NCBI GenBank assembly: GCA_026125895.1
Contig: JAHCKG010000004.1
Location: 1-64,000, forward strand
Length of the DNA: 64,000 bases
Reading direction: 5' to 3'
DNA from: Pseudolabrys sp.
GTDB taxonomy: Bacteria > Pseudomonadota > Alphaproteobacteria > Rhizobiales > Xanthobacteraceae
The notes under the pieces were generated by a model, which was not told the origin of the DNA, ran no database searches, and saw only the letters and a program-made list of their open reading frames with translations. The position numbers and the translations under genes are program-made. Shown piece after piece: positions 40,972-51,609 of this stretch (positions are counted from its first letter, which is position 1; each line of letters starts with the position of its first letter).

Positions 40972-41979
40972 TCACGGAATGAGCACGGCCGCCCCTTGCA
41001 GGCGGCCGTCGCGCAAGTCCGCCAGCGCTTCGTTGGCCGCGGCCAGCGGATAGCGCGCCACCGTGCAATGCACGCTCGCCTGCGGCGCGATGGCGAGAAA
41101 GTCGCGCGCGTCCTCGCGCGTCAGATTGGCGACCGACATCACCTGCCGCTCCTCCCACAACAGGGCGTAGGGAAAGCTCGGGATGTTGGACATGTGGATG
41201 CCGCCGCAGACAACGCGGCCACCCTTCTTCACCGCCTTGAGCGCCAGCGGCACAAGCGCGCCGACCGGCGCGAAGATGATGGCGGCGTCGAGCGGCTCCG
41301 GCGGCGTCTCCTCCGACGCGCCCGCCCAGATCGCGCCGAGCGAACGGGCGAATTCCTGCGCGGCGGCGTCGCCGGCGCGCGTCAACGCATGGACGCGGCA
41401 GCCCTGCCAGGCCGCCACCTGCGCCAGAATGTGCGCGGCGGCGCCGAAGCCGTAAAGCCCGAGGGCGAAGCCTTGCGTCGCCGCCCCGGCCGTGGCCATA
41501 CGATAACTGCGCCAGCCGATCAGCCCGGCGCACAGCCACGGCGCGATCTCGGCGTCGTCGCCGGTCTCACCGAGCGGAAAGCAGTAGCGCGCATCGGCGA
41601 TCGTATGGCTGGCGAAGCCGCCATCGCGCGTGTAGCCGGTGAACAGCGGCGCGTCGCACAGATTCTCCCTGCCCTCCCGGCAATAGGAGCAGACGCCGCA
41701 GGTCGCGCCCAGCCACGGCACTCCGACCCGCTTGCCAATCGAGAAACCGGTGACGTCTGGGCCAATGGCCGCGACCCGGCCGACAATCTCATGTCCGGGC
41801 ACGATCGGCAGCTTCGGATGCGGCAAGTCGCCATCCACGACATGCAGATCGGTGCGGCAAACGCCGCAGGCCGTGACGGCGATCATCAATTCGCCGGTTC
41901 CCGGCACAGGCACGGCGCCCTCACGCGGCCGCAGCGGCGTTCCCGGACGTTCCAGGACCATCGCCCGCAGCATCGTCAT
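40972..41979 (-). CDS. Zinc-dependent alcohol dehydrogenase family protein (MDR)
   Basis: A protein of 335 residues of the medium-chain dehydrogenase family. Catalytic zinc ligands are in VTACGVCRTDLHVVDGD and LPIVPGHEIVGRV; the structural zinc site is CGVCSYCREGRENLCD. The Rossmann motif is degenerate (GLYGFGAAAHILAQVAAW) where GxGxxG is usual. GWRSYRMATAG and a C-terminal GAAVLIP complete it. ATG 41979 is chosen; a GTG at 42009 would add ten residues. The family oxidises or reduces alcohols and aldehydes; the substrate is unknown. It is divergent from pepN with 52 bases between them. Confidence 0.9.
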   Translation of the reverse strand: MTMLRAMVLERPGTPLRPREGAVPVPGTGELMIAVTACGVCRTDLHVVDGDLPHPKLPIVPGHEIVGRVAAIGPDVTGFSIGKRVGVPWLGATCGVCSYCREGRENLCDAPLFTGYTRDGGFASHTIADARYCFPLGETGDDAEIAPWLCAGLIGWRSYRMATAGAATQGFALGLYGFGAAAHILAQVAAWQGCRVHALTRAGDAAAQEFARSLGAIWAGASEETPPEPLDAAIIFAPVGALVPLALKAVKKGGRVVCGGIHMSNIPSFPYALLWEERQVMSVANLTREDARDFLAIAPQASVHCTVARYPLAAANEALADLRDGRLQGAAVLIP

Positions 41980-42031
41980 GGCGCGCCCTCGCCTGCTTCC
42001 CATCGGCACCGGAACATCCTAGATCACTCTC

Positions 42032-44671
42032 ATGCGCACAGACACCGCCCCGCTCATCCGCCTCACCGACTACCGGCCGCCAGACTGGCTGGTGGAAACC
42101 GTCCACCTCGACGTCACCTTGCACCCGACGGAGACGCGCGTGCGGGCGAGCCTGGCGCTCAAACCCAATCCCGCCGTTGCGCCGGCGCCCCTGGTGCTCG
42201 ATGGCGACGGCTTGAACCTGGTGTCGCTGCGCCGCGATGGCGTCGCCCTGCCCGCCGAAAGCTATATCGCGACGCCGGACAAGTTGACGATCCCGCAGCC
42301 GCCGAACCGGCCGTTCCGCCTCGACATTGAAACCGTGGTCGATCCGACCTCCAATACGCAATTGTCCGGATTGTATCGCTCGAGCGGTACGTGGTGCACG
42401 CAGTGCGAGGCCGAAGGCTTCCGCCGCATCACCTATTTCCCGGATCGCCCGGACGTGATGGCGGTCTATTCGACCCGCATCGAAGCCGACAAGAGTGAAG
42501 CTCCGGTGCTGCTCGCCAACGGCAACCTCATCGACAGCGGCGACCTGCCCGATAATCGGCATTTCGCCACCTGGCACGATCCGCACAAAAAGCCGTCTTA
42601 CCTGTTCGCGCTGGTCGGCGGCGACCTCGCCTCGATCGAGGACAAGTTCACGACCTCATCGGGTCGCGAGGTGACTTTGCGCATCTATGTCGAGCACGGC
42701 AAGCAGGACCGCGCCGATTACGCCATGGACGCGCTGAAGCGCTCGATGCGCTGGGACGAGGAAGCCTTCGGCCGCGAATACGACCTCGACATCTTCATGA
42801 TCGTCGCCGTGTCCGACTTCAACATGGGCGCGATGGAAAACAAGGGCCTCAACGTCTTCAACGACAAGTACGTGCTGGCCTCCGCCGATACCGGCACCGA
42901 CGCCGACTTCGCCGGCATCGAAACCGTGATCGCGCACGAATACTTCCACAACTGGACCGGCAACCGCATCACCTGCCGCGACTGGTTCCAGCTCTGCCTC
43001 AAGGAAGGCCTGACCGTGTTTCGCGATCAGGAATTCACCAGCGACATGCGTTCGCGCCCGGTCAAGCGCATCGCCGACGTGCGGACCTTGCGCGCCGCGC
43101 AGTTCGTCGAGGATTCAGGACCGCTGGCACATCCCGTGCGGCCGGCGGCCTACAAGGAGATCAACAACTTCTATACGGCGACGGTCTACGAAAAAGGCGC
43201 CGAGGTCGTGCGCATGATGCAGACCCTGATCGGCCGCGAACAATTCCGCGCCGGCATGGACCTCTACTTCGCGCGCCACGACGGTGAGGCCGCCACCGTC
43301 GAACAGTTCATCCAGTGCTTTGCCGATGCGAGCGGGCGCGACATGTCGCAGTTCATGCGCTGGTATTCGCAAGCCGGCACGCCCGAGGTCACCGTCAAAA
43401 GCCGTTTCGACGCTGAGAGCGGCACTTACAGCATCACGCTTAAACAATCGGTGCCGCCGACGCCCGGCCAGACCGAAAAAGCGCCGATGGTCATTCCGTT
43501 GCGCATGGGTCTCCTCGACAAGAACGGGCGTGAACTGCCCATCGTGCCGGCCCAAGGCGGCGCCATCGCGCGCGACGTGCTGGTGCTCGACAAAGCCGAG
43601 CAGACCATCAGCTTCGCCGGCATGGCGGAGCGTCCGGTGCTGTCGATCAACCGCGGTTTCTCCGCACCCATCAAGCTCACCACCGATCTCAGCAATGCCG
43701 ACTTGGCATTGCTGGCGCGGCACGACAGCGACCCGTTCAATCGCTGGCAGGCGCTGCAGAGCACGGCCATCCGCCTTCTGACCGACAATGTGTCGCGGCT
43801 GCGCGCCGGCGGTATGCCGCGCGCCAACGACAACCTGATCGCCGCGCTCGGCGCCATTCTCAATGACGAAAGCCTCGAGCCCGCCTTCGTCGCGCTGGCG
43901 CTGACGCCGCCGGGCGAAGGCGATATCGCACGCGAGATCGGCCGCGACATCGATCCGGACAGGATCCACCTCGCCCGGCAGGCGCTGCGCGAGGATATCG
44001 GCATTCGCCTTGGCGCCGACCTGTCGTTCACCTATGAGCGGCTCGCGTCGGACGAGCCCTATTCGCCGGACGCCGCCTCCGCCGGCCGGCGGGCGCTGCG
44101 CAACGTGGCGCTCGACCTGATGGCGGCGACCGGCTCGTCGCCGGCAATCACTCGCGCCGCCGACCAATATGCGGCCGCCGACAACATGACCGACCGCATG
44201 GCGGCGCTGGGAACCTTGGCGCAGCACGAGGTGCCGGAGCGCGCCGAGGCGCTGGCCGACTTCTACAAGCGCTATGCCGACAATGCGTTGGTGATCGACA
44301 AGTGGTTCTCGTTGCAGGCCGCGAGCCCGAGCAAGTCGGCGCTCGACAAGGTCAAGGGGCTGACCGGCCATCCGGCGTTTTCGTTTGGCAACCCGAACCG
44401 CGTGCGCGCGCTGATCGGCGCCTTTGCGCAGGGAAATCCGACGCAGTTCAACCGCGCCGACGGCACCGGTTACACCTTCGTCGCCGACAGCATCCTCGCC
44501 ATCGACCCGAAAAACCCGCAGCTCGCGGCGCGGCTCGCCACCGCATTCCGCACCTGGCGCACGCTGGAAAACGGGCGCCGCGCGCTGGCTGAAGCGCAAT
44601 TGCGCCGCATCAAGGCGAGCCCCAACCTGTCGCGCGACCTCGCCGACATCGTCGAGCGCGCGCTCGGCTGA
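42032..44671 (+). CDS. pepN: Aminopeptidase N (M1 family)
   Basis: A protein of 879 residues, the E. coli PepN length. The substrate-anchoring motif GAMEN is at 266-270, zinc-binding HEYFH at 302-306 (ligands H302 and H306, catalytic E303) and the third ligand E325 in LKEG. N-terminal beta domain, catalytic domain and long helical C-terminal region are all present. It removes N-terminal residues from peptides in the cytoplasm. Its position next to the pleC-like kinase gene is conserved in rhizobia as I recall it. Confidence 0.97.
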   Translation: MRTDTAPLIRLTDYRPPDWLVETVHLDVTLHPTETRVRASLALKPNPAVAPAPLVLDGDGLNLVSLRRDGVALPAESYIATPDKLTIPQPPNRPFRLDIETVVDPTSNTQLSGLYRSSGTWCTQCEAEGFRRITYFPDRPDVMAVYSTRIEADKSEAPVLLANGNLIDSGDLPDNRHFATWHDPHKKPSYLFALVGGDLASIEDKFTTSSGREVTLRIYVEHGKQDRADYAMDALKRSMRWDEEAFGREYDLDIFMIVAVSDFNMGAMENKGLNVFNDKYVLASADTGTDADFAGIETVIAHEYFHNWTGNRITCRDWFQLCLKEGLTVFRDQEFTSDMRSRPVKRIADVRTLRAAQFVEDSGPLAHPVRPAAYKEINNFYTATVYEKGAEVVRMMQTLIGREQFRAGMDLYFARHDGEAATVEQFIQCFADASGRDMSQFMRWYSQAGTPEVTVKSRFDAESGTYSITLKQSVPPTPGQTEKAPMVIPLRMGLLDKNGRELPIVPAQGGAIARDVLVLDKAEQTISFAGMAERPVLSINRGFSAPIKLTTDLSNADLALLARHDSDPFNRWQALQSTAIRLLTDNVSRLRAGGMPRANDNLIAALGAILNDESLEPAFVALALTPPGEGDIAREIGRDIDPDRIHLARQALREDIGIRLGADLSFTYERLASDEPYSPDAASAGRRALRNVALDLMAATGSSPAITRAADQYAAADNMTDRMAALGTLAQHEVPERAEALADFYKRYADNALVIDKWFSLQAASPSKSALDKVKGLTGHPAFSFGNPNRVRALIGAFAQGNPTQFNRADGTGYTFVADSILAIDPKNPQLAARLATAFRTWRTLENGRRALAEAQLRRIKASPNLSRDLADIVERALG

Positions 44672-44849
44672 GCGCGCGTCCGGCAGGCCCTTGATCGGAC
44701 TCACATTTCGGTGGGTAACGATTTTTAAATAATTGACTCCGGCGGACTCTCGACAAATCAGCCGCCATCGATTCCAATCGCTCAACTGATTCGGTGCGGT
44801 TTGCGGCGTCCGAATTCGGGGTCGGGGAAATCGAAAACGGAGGCCTGCT

Positions 44850-47144
44850 ATGGCGCGCGCCCAAGTGGCGAGTGCGTCCGCATCGAGCGATTCCATCAAG
44901 GGCCTCGCGCAATCGATCGCCAAGCCGGCGTATCGACGCCTCCTCACAGCCGAGCCCTTGTTGCGCCGAGCGGTACCGGTGCTCATCATCGCGTTTCTCG
45001 TGACGATCTGCGTCGGCGCCGTGGTCCAGGTGCTCGATCAGCGCCGCCAGACCGTCGATATCGCCGCACTGTCGATCGACGCCGCCGGCGACGTGGTTGC
45101 GGCAAAGCTGCAGCGCCCACTCAAGAACGCCCGCGACGCCGTCGAGCGGCCGCAGCAACTGCTCGCCGCCGCGCTGCCGAACTGGGCCGCCAGCAACGGC
45201 CGCACCTTTCTCCTCACCGACGCGCACGGCGCCGTGACTGCCGCCGTCCCGTCCACCGATCTCACGGTCGGCCGCCGCCTGATCGATCTCATCGGAACGA
45301 CGCAGCCGCTGACGACTTTCGGCGCCGACGCCGGCGTCCTCGAGATCACCACCCCCGCCGGCGACCGCGCGCTCGCCACAGTCCGCACCCTGAATGCGCC
45401 GTTCGGCCAGCTCGCGGTGGTGCAGTCACGCAACGCCGCCGTCCACGCCACACGCTCGCTCACCACCCTCACGGTGACCCTGTCGACGACCACCGGCTTC
45501 GTCGTCCTTATTCTCGGCTTCGCCTTCCACTGGCAGGCAACGCGCGCCCGCGAAGCCGACATGATCTATGAGACGGTGCGCTCGCGCATCGACACGGCGC
45601 TGAACCGCGGCCGCTGCGGCCTGTGGGATTGGGATCTCGCCCGCGGCCGCATCTTCTGGTCGCAGTCGATGTTCGACATGCTCGGCCTCGAAGCCAAGGA
45701 AGAGCTGCTGTCGTTCGGCGACGTCAGCAAACTGGTTCACCCCGACGACGTGCAGCTCTACGACCTTGCCCGAGATCTCGCCGAGGAGCGTACCGCAACG
45801 ATCGATCAGGCCTTCCGCATGCGCCACGCCGGCGGTCACTGGATCTGGCTCAGGGCGCGGTGCGAACTGGTGCGTCAGCCTGGCGACCAGGGCCTGCACC
45901 TGATCGGCATCGCCGTCGACATGACCGAGCAGAAGAGTCTCGTCGAAAAGACCGCCGCCGCCGATTTACGCCTGCGCGACGCCATCGAGACCATTCCTGA
46001 AGCCTTCGTGCTGTGGGACGCCGACAACCGCTTGGTTCTGTGCAATTCGAACTTCCAGGAGCTGCACACCCTGCCCGACGAAGCGATCGTTGCCGGTGCC
46101 ACTTATGAGTCGGTGGTGTCGCAAGGCCGCGAACCGGTCGTACGCCGCACTGTCAGCGGCAACGGTCCGACCCAGCCGGGCGCCCGCACCTTCGAAGCCC
46201 AACTCGACGACGGCCGCTGGCTGCACATCAGCGAACGGCGCACCAAGGACGGCGGCTACGTCTCGGTCGGCACCGACATCACCACCATCAAGGCCCACGA
46301 GGAGAAGCTGGTCGACAGCGAGAAGCGCCTGATGGCGACCATCGCCGACCTGCGCACCTCGCAGCAGCGTGCCGAAGAGCTCGCCGGCAAATACGCCGCG
46401 GAGAAGACCCGCGCCGAGGAAGCCAACCAGGCCAAATCGAAATTCCTCGCCAATATGAGCCATGAGCTGCGCACGCCGCTCAACGCCATCATCGGCTTCT
46501 CCGAGATCATGCAGTCGGGCATGTTCGGCCCGCTCGGCGCCGCGAAGTACGAGGAATACTGCTCCGACATTCACACCAGCGGCCAGTACCTGCTCGACGT
46601 CATCAACGACATCCTCGACATGTCGAAGATCGAAGCGGGCCGCATGCGCCTCGACTTCGAAGACCTCGCCGTCGATGGCCTGCTCGCCGAGTCGATCCGC
46701 GTCGTCTCGGCGCGCGCCAGCGAAAAGAACCTGACGCTGACTTCGCGAATCGCGCCCGACCTGCAACTGCGCGCCGACCGCCGCGCCTTGAAGCAGATCG
46801 CGCTCAACCTCCTGTCCAACGCCGTCAAGTTCACGCCCGCCGGCGGCCACGTCGCCGTGCGCGGCCGCACCACCGATCACTGCTTCGTGCTGAGCATCGC
46901 CGACAGCGGCATCGGCATCACGGCCGACGCTCTGGCGCGTCTCGGCCGGCCTTTCGAACAGGTCGAGAGTCATATCAGCAAGTCGCACCAGGGCTCAGGT
47001 CTCGGCCTCGCCATCGCCAAGTCGCTTGCCGAACTGCATGGTGGCCGCATGCGCATCCGCTCGACGCCCGGCCGCGGCACGGTGGTCACCGTGCGCCTGC
47101 CGCTGCTGCCGCAATGCGCCCTGCCGAAGGACGAAGCGGCCTGA
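44850..47144 (+). CDS. pleC: PAS-domain hybrid-free sensor histidine kinase, PleC/DivJ/PdhS-like
   Basis: A protein of 764 residues. Two membrane helices (about 40-60 and 210-232) flank a periplasmic sensor. Two PAS domains follow (about 250-360, [12 protein letters not shown]; about 370-480, [14 protein letters not shown]), then a HisKA domain with H538 in [20 protein letters not shown]. The adjoining [20 protein letters not shown] stretch is characteristic of kinases acting on DivK. The HATPase domain has N-box [10 protein letters not shown] and [20 protein letters not shown]. It ends without a receiver domain. AACGGAGG precedes ATG 44850. Placement between pepN and glnE matches the rhizobial pleC locus, so a cell-cycle or polarity role is likely. 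Confidence 0.8.
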   Translation: MARAQVASASASSDSIKGLAQSIAKPAYRRLLTAEPLLRRAVPVLIIAFLVTICVGAVVQVLDQRRQTVDIAALSIDAAGDVVAAKLQRPLKNARDAVERPQQLLAAALPNWAASNGRTFLLTDAHGAVTAAVPSTDLTVGRRLIDLIGTTQPLTTFGADAGVLEITTPAGDRALATVRTLNAPFGQLAVVQSRNAAVHATRSLTTLTVTLSTTTGFVVLILGFAFHWQATRAREADMIYETVRSRIDTALNRGRCGLWDWDLARGRIFWSQSMFDMLGLEAKEELLSFGDVSKLVHPDDVQLYDLARDLAEERTATIDQAFRMRHAGGHWIWLRARCELVRQPGDQGLHLIGIAVDMTEQKSLVEKTAAADLRLRDAIETIPEAFVLWDADNRLVLCNSNFQELHTLPDEAIVAGATYESVVSQGREPVVRRTVSGNGPTQPGARTFEAQLDDGRWLHISERRTKDGGYVSVGTDITTIKAHEEKLVDSEKRLMATIADLRTSQQRAEELAGKYAAEKTRAEEANQAKSKFLANMSHELRTPLNAIIGFSEIMQSGMFGPLGAAKYEEYCSDIHTSGQYLLDVINDILDMSKIEAGRMRLDFEDLAVDGLLAESIRVVSARASEKNLTLTSRIAPDLQLRADRRALKQIALNLLSNAVKFTPAGGHVAVRGRTTDHCFVLSIADSGIGITADALARLGRPFEQVESHISKSHQGSGLGLAIAKSLAELHGGRMRIRSTPGRGTVVTVRLPLLPQCALPKDEAA

Positions 47145-47148
47145 GCGC

Positions 47149-50100
47149 TTAAGGCTCCGCGCCCAGAATCCGCACGAAACTCGAGCGCACCTTGGCCTGC
47201 GTCTCGATCAACGTCGCGTTGAGCGTAGCGAAATCCGGCACGTCGGCGGCGCGGATCAACAGCCGCAACAGACCAGGGCCGGCGGTCTTGGCATCAAACG
47301 GTCCCCCAAGGCACAGCCGCAGGATCTGCGTCAGGTCCTGGTAGAGCTGCACCGCCGGACGCAGCACCTCGGCGTCCTCCACCGAGATCAGGCGCAGTTG
47401 CCGCGCCGCCTCGAGCACCCGCGCCGTCGACGGTTCGAGGATGGCAGGATGTTCGCAGGCGTGCACGAGTTGCAAATACTGTGCGATGAATTCGAGATCG
47501 ACCAGGCCGCCCTTGGCGTATTTGAAGTCCCAGGGGTTGGCGTCGCCCTTCTCTTGGGCGATGGCGCCGCGCATCTCCACGACATCGCCGGCGATCAGGC
47601 CGGCGTCGCGGGGCTTGCAGAGGATGTCGCGGATCACGGCGTTGATGCGCTCGCCGAAGGCTTCAGGCGCGGCGACGACACGGGCGCGCGTCAGCGCCAT
47701 GTGCTCCCAGGTCCAGGCCTCGTTCTCCTGGTAGTGGAGGAAACTGCCGAGTTGCGTCGCCAGCGGTCCGGCCTGGCCGGACGGCCGCAGCCGCATGTCC
47801 ACCTGATACAGCGCGCCGTAGTTCGTCTGCGCGGTCAACGTGTTGATCAGGCGCTGGGTCAGCCGCGCGAAATACTGCGCGCCATAGAGCGAGCGCCGGC
47901 CGTCGGATTCCGGCTTCTCGTTGTCGAAGTCGTAAATCAGGATGAGATCGAGATCGGACGTCGCGGTCATTTCGCGGCCGCCGAGCTTGCCCATGGCGAT
48001 GACCGCGGCCTGCTCGTCCTTCACATGGCCGTAGGTCTGCGCGAAATTCTCGGCGACGGCGCGATTGACAGCGCGCAACACGGCGTCCGCCAGCCGCGCA
48101 TAGGCCTCGCCCGCCGCCCGCGCCGTCAGCGTGCCCGACAGGATGCGCACCCCGATCAGGAACATGTATTCGAGGCCGAAGACGCGGATGCGCTCGAGCA
48201 GATCCTCGTCGTAGCGCGCCTGCGCTAGCGCCGCATCGAAGCGCCGCTGAAGTTCGGCGTCGTCCGGCAGCGCCCCGAAGAAACTCGGATCGACCAGCGC
48301 GTCCATGACATGCGGATAGCGTGCCAGCGTGTCGCCGAGGCGCGGCGCGGTGCCGAGCACCAGCGCGATCAGCGCGATCAAGTCCGGCCTTTGCCGCAGC
48401 AGCGACAGCAGGCGGGCCGCGCCATGCAGGTTGCCGAGGAAATGATCGAACAGCACCAGGGTGGCGTTCGGGTTATCGGTGCGGCCGATCTGCTCGAGGA
48501 GCACCGGCAGCAGCGCGACGAGCTGGCTGCGCACGGTGTCGCCCATCAGGGAGCGATGCTCACCCTTGAGCCACTGCCGCACGATGTGCGAAGCCTCCAG
48601 CGGGGCGCGGAAACCCATGCCGCCGAGCATCGCCACTGTCTTTTGATCGTCAGCCTCGTCGGGAAAGTTCAGCGCCGGCGCGTCGGCCTCGGTTTCCTGC
48701 TTCTCGAACAGCCGCTCATAGTGGCGCTGCACCGTCTGCAAATGGCCGACCAGCACCTTGGCGAAGGTGTCGCGTTCGGCGAAGCCGAAGAAATGCGCGA
48801 AGCGCTCCATCTCGGCGCGGGTCTCGGGCAGCTTCTGCGTCTGCTCGTCGTTCACCATCTGCAGGCGATGCTCGACGGCGCGCAGGAAGACGTAGGCCGC
48901 CTTCATGTCGTCGCGCGCGGCGGCGTCGATCCAGCGGTCCTCGCACAGCTTGTCGAGCGTTGTCAGGGTGTCGCGGTCGCGCAAATGCGGGTTGCGGCCG
49001 CCGGCGATCAATTGCTGGGTCTGCGCGAAGAATTCGATCTCGCGGATGCCGCCGCGGCCGAGCTTGATGTTGTGGCCCTCGACCGCGATCTCGCCGTGGC
49101 CGCGGAAGGCGTTGATCTGCCGCTTCATCGCATGCACGTCGGCGACGGCGACGAAATCGAGATATTTGCGCCAGACGAACGGCTCCAACTCCCGGAGGAT
49201 CGCCTCCCCCGCCGCGATATCGCCGGCGCAGGGGCGGCCCTTAATCAGCATGGCCCGTTCCCAGTTCTGCCCAATGCTCTCGTAGTAGGATAAAGCCGCC
49301 GGGGTCGAGATCGCGATGCCGGTCGATCCCGGATCGGGTCGCAGCCGCAGATCGGTGCGGAACACGTAACCGTCGCCGGTGTGCTCCTGCAAAATCTTCA
49401 CCACGCGTTGCGTGATGCGCACGAAGGTCGGCGCCGCTTCGACGTCGTCGGCGAGCGGCGCCTTGTCGGGATCGAAAAAGACGATGAGATCGATGTCGCT
49501 CGAGTAATTCAGTTCGAAGGCGCCCATCTTGCCCATGGCGAGCACGATGTACCCGCTGCCGGCATCCGGCCGCGCGGCGTCGGCAGGCCGCAACTTTCCG
49601 GCCCGCGCCGCCTCGGCCAGCGCGAAGCGCACCGCGGCCTGGACCGCGGTATCCGCGAGATCCGTCAGCGCATGGGTCGCGCGCATCACCGGCCAGGCGC
49701 CGCCGATGTCGGCGAGCGCGATCAGCAGCGCCGCTTCCGCCTTCATGCGGCGCAACGCGCGCATCGCGCTCTCGATGTCCTCGGCTTCACCGGCGCTGCG
49801 GCCCCGCGCGGCCAGCAGATCGGCGAGATGGCGGTCCGGATCGGCCGTCATCAGCCCCAGAAAGCGCGCGGGATCGGCGGTCACCAAGTCCCAGAGGAAC
49901 GGCGAACTCTCGGCGAGGCTGGCGATCAGAGTGGCAACCACCGGACGCGCGGCCAGCATCTCGCGCAGAGCCGCCGCCTCGGCCGTCGCGGTCAGCCATT
50001 CTTCCACGCGCGCATGCGCCGCCGTCCCGTCGCTGAGCGACGGCGCGGAGACGATACGTTCGGCCAGCGTCAGCCCGGCATGCTGATTCGGCGCATTCAT
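47149..50100 (-). CDS. glnE: Bifunctional glutamine synthetase adenylyltransferase/deadenylase
   Basis: A protein of 983 residues, complete. Two nucleotidyltransferase domains are visible: the N-terminal deadenylylase with NYSSDIDLIVFFDPDK near 205 and the C-terminal adenylylase with TSDLDLILIYDF near 720. Other conserved parts are GRGGIREIEFFAQTQQLI and KGGLVDLEFIAQYLQLVH. It controls glutamine synthetase in response to PII. Its ATG overlaps the stop of the sensor kinase gene (ATGA), so it is translated together with that two-component system, as in other rhizobia. It converges with pleC with a 4-base gap. Confidence 0.97.
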   Translation of the reverse strand: MNAPNQHAGLTLAERIVSAPSLSDGTAAHARVEEWLTATAEAAALREMLAARPVVATLIASLAESSPFLWDLVTADPARFLGLMTADPDRHLADLLAARGRSAGEAEDIESAMRALRRMKAEAALLIALADIGGAWPVMRATHALTDLADTAVQAAVRFALAEAARAGKLRPADAARPDAGSGYIVLAMGKMGAFELNYSSDIDLIVFFDPDKAPLADDVEAAPTFVRITQRVVKILQEHTGDGYVFRTDLRLRPDPGSTGIAISTPAALSYYESIGQNWERAMLIKGRPCAGDIAAGEAILRELEPFVWRKYLDFVAVADVHAMKRQINAFRGHGEIAVEGHNIKLGRGGIREIEFFAQTQQLIAGGRNPHLRDRDTLTTLDKLCEDRWIDAAARDDMKAAYVFLRAVEHRLQMVNDEQTQKLPETRAEMERFAHFFGFAERDTFAKVLVGHLQTVQRHYERLFEKQETEADAPALNFPDEADDQKTVAMLGGMGFRAPLEASHIVRQWLKGEHRSLMGDTVRSQLVALLPVLLEQIGRTDNPNATLVLFDHFLGNLHGAARLLSLLRQRPDLIALIALVLGTAPRLGDTLARYPHVMDALVDPSFFGALPDDAELQRRFDAALAQARYDEDLLERIRVFGLEYMFLIGVRILSGTLTARAAGEAYARLADAVLRAVNRAVAENFAQTYGHVKDEQAAVIAMGKLGGREMTATSDLDLILIYDFDNEKPESDGRRSLYGAQYFARLTQRLINTLTAQTNYGALYQVDMRLRPSGQAGPLATQLGSFLHYQENEAWTWEHMALTRARVVAAPEAFGERINAVIRDILCKPRDAGLIAGDVVEMRGAIAQEKGDANPWDFKYAKGGLVDLEFIAQYLQLVHACEHPAILEPSTARVLEAARQLRLISVEDAEVLRPAVQLYQDLTQILRLCLGGPFDAKTAGPGLLRLLIRAADVPDFATLNATLIETQAKVRSSFVRILGAEP

Positions 50101-51563
50101 CCCGCCATCTGTAGCGGGCCGGCGCGCGGCAAGGCAATGATGCTTTTCAGGCCCGGGGCGTTGTCGGCGAGCGTCAGTTCGCCGCCGTGCAGCCGCGCAA
50201 CCGCGGCGGCGAGGCTCAGGCCCAGGCCCGAGCCCGGCAGTGAGCGGCTCTGCTCCAGCCGGACGAAGCGCTCGAGCGCTCTCGCCCGATCGGCCTCGGG
50301 AATACCGGGGCCGTTGTCGGCCACGGTCAGCAGCACCTGGTCGCCGTCATTGGCGGCGCGGACGATGATCTCGAGCGGCGGGGCGTCGGCGGCCCGGTCC
50401 GGCGACACGCAATACTTGATGGAATTGTCGACGAGATTGGCCACCGCCTGGCTGACCAGATCGCGATTGCCTTTCAGGATCGCCGCTCCTTCTGCATCGA
50501 CCCTGAGCGCGATGCCCTTCTCCTCGGCGAGCGGCTCGTACAATTCGCCGATGTCACGCGCCACCTCGGCGGCGTCGAAGTCTTCCATGTCGTCGCGCGA
50601 CTGGCCGGATTCGGCGCGGGCGATCATCAACAGCGCGTTGAAGGTGCGGATCAGTCCGTCGGATTCCTCGATCGTGCCCTCGAGCGCGGCGCGGTACTCG
50701 CTCTCGCTCGCGGCCGTGCGCAGCGCCTCCTCAGTCCGGTTGCGCAGCCGCGTCAGCGGGGTCTTCAGGTCGTGCGCGATGTTGTCGGAGACCTCCTTGA
50801 GGCCATGCATCAGCGCCTCGATGCGCTCCAGCATGATGTTGAGGTTTTCCGCCAGACGGTCGAGTTCGTCGCCAGTGCCGTCGACCGGCAATCGCTCGCC
50901 GAGATCGCCGGCCATGATGCTGCGGCTGGTCTCTGTCATGGCATCGACGCGGCGCAGCACACGGCGGGTCACGAACAGGCCGCCGCCGAAGCCGAGCACG
51001 ATGACAAGCGCCACCGACCATCGGCCGGCGGACAGCACGATGTCATAAAGCCGTTCACGCTCCTCGAGGTCGCGGCCGACCAGAATGCGGAAGCCGCCGG
51101 GCAATTGAAAGACGCGTACCAGCGCATGGTGAGTCGGCTGGGTGCCCGCTTCCGTTTCGTCGAGCCGGCGATAGGGCGTTTCGATCCAGCCGCTGCTTTC
51201 CAGGATGCCCGGCGGCAGTGCCGTGACGTTGCCGGAAAGCGTGTCGCCGTTGAACGTCGTCACCAGGTAAAGGCTGGAGCCCGGGCGCCGCGCCCGCGCA
51301 TCGACCGTCAGCACCAGGCGGCGGATGCCGCCGAGCCGGTATTGCTCCGACAGGCCAGTGATCTCGGCGTTGACGGTGTCGGTGATCTGCTCGGTGATCA
51401 GCCGGCGCGTGTTGAGCGCGAAATAGCCGAGCAGCGCCACCGCGAACAGCGCGAACACGGTCAGATAGACCAGCGTCAGCTTGAAGGTCGTGGTGCGGAA
51501 CAGCTTGCCGAGCGCGCTGAAGGAGCGCGAGGCCTTGTCGTTCGCGGGGGAATCCTGAGCCAT
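50097..51563 (-). CDS. Two-component sensor histidine kinase
   Basis: A protein of 488 residues. TM1 is near 28-50 (LVYLTVFALFAVALLGYFAL) and TM2 near 178-198; between them is a periplasmic domain of about 125 residues. HAMP is about 200-250, and HisKA has H264 in DNIAHDLKTPLTRL. The HATPase has NLVDNSIKY, GPGIPEADRARALERFVRLE and GSGLGLSLAAAVARLHGG. It is the cognate partner of the response regulator encoded just upstream on the same strand. The signal is not known. Coupled to glnE by a 4-base overlap. Confidence 0.92.
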   Translation of the reverse strand: MAQDSPANDKASRSFSALGKLFRTTTFKLTLVYLTVFALFAVALLGYFALNTRRLITEQITDTVNAEITGLSEQYRLGGIRRLVLTVDARARRPGSSLYLVTTFNGDTLSGNVTALPPGILESSGWIETPYRRLDETEAGTQPTHHALVRVFQLPGGFRILVGRDLEERERLYDIVLSAGRWSVALVIVLGFGGGLFVTRRVLRRVDAMTETSRSIMAGDLGERLPVDGTGDELDRLAENLNIMLERIEALMHGLKEVSDNIAHDLKTPLTRLRNRTEEALRTAASESEYRAALEGTIEESDGLIRTFNALLMIARAESGQSRDDMEDFDAAEVARDIGELYEPLAEEKGIALRVDAEGAAILKGNRDLVSQAVANLVDNSIKYCVSPDRAADAPPLEIIVRAANDGDQVLLTVADNGPGIPEADRARALERFVRLEQSRSLPGSGLGLSLAAAVARLHGGELTLADNAPGLKSIIALPRAGPLQMAG

Positions 51564-51609
51564 GGACCTATTGTAGACGAGGCCGTTTCGGCGCCCTAGC
51601 CCCTCGCCT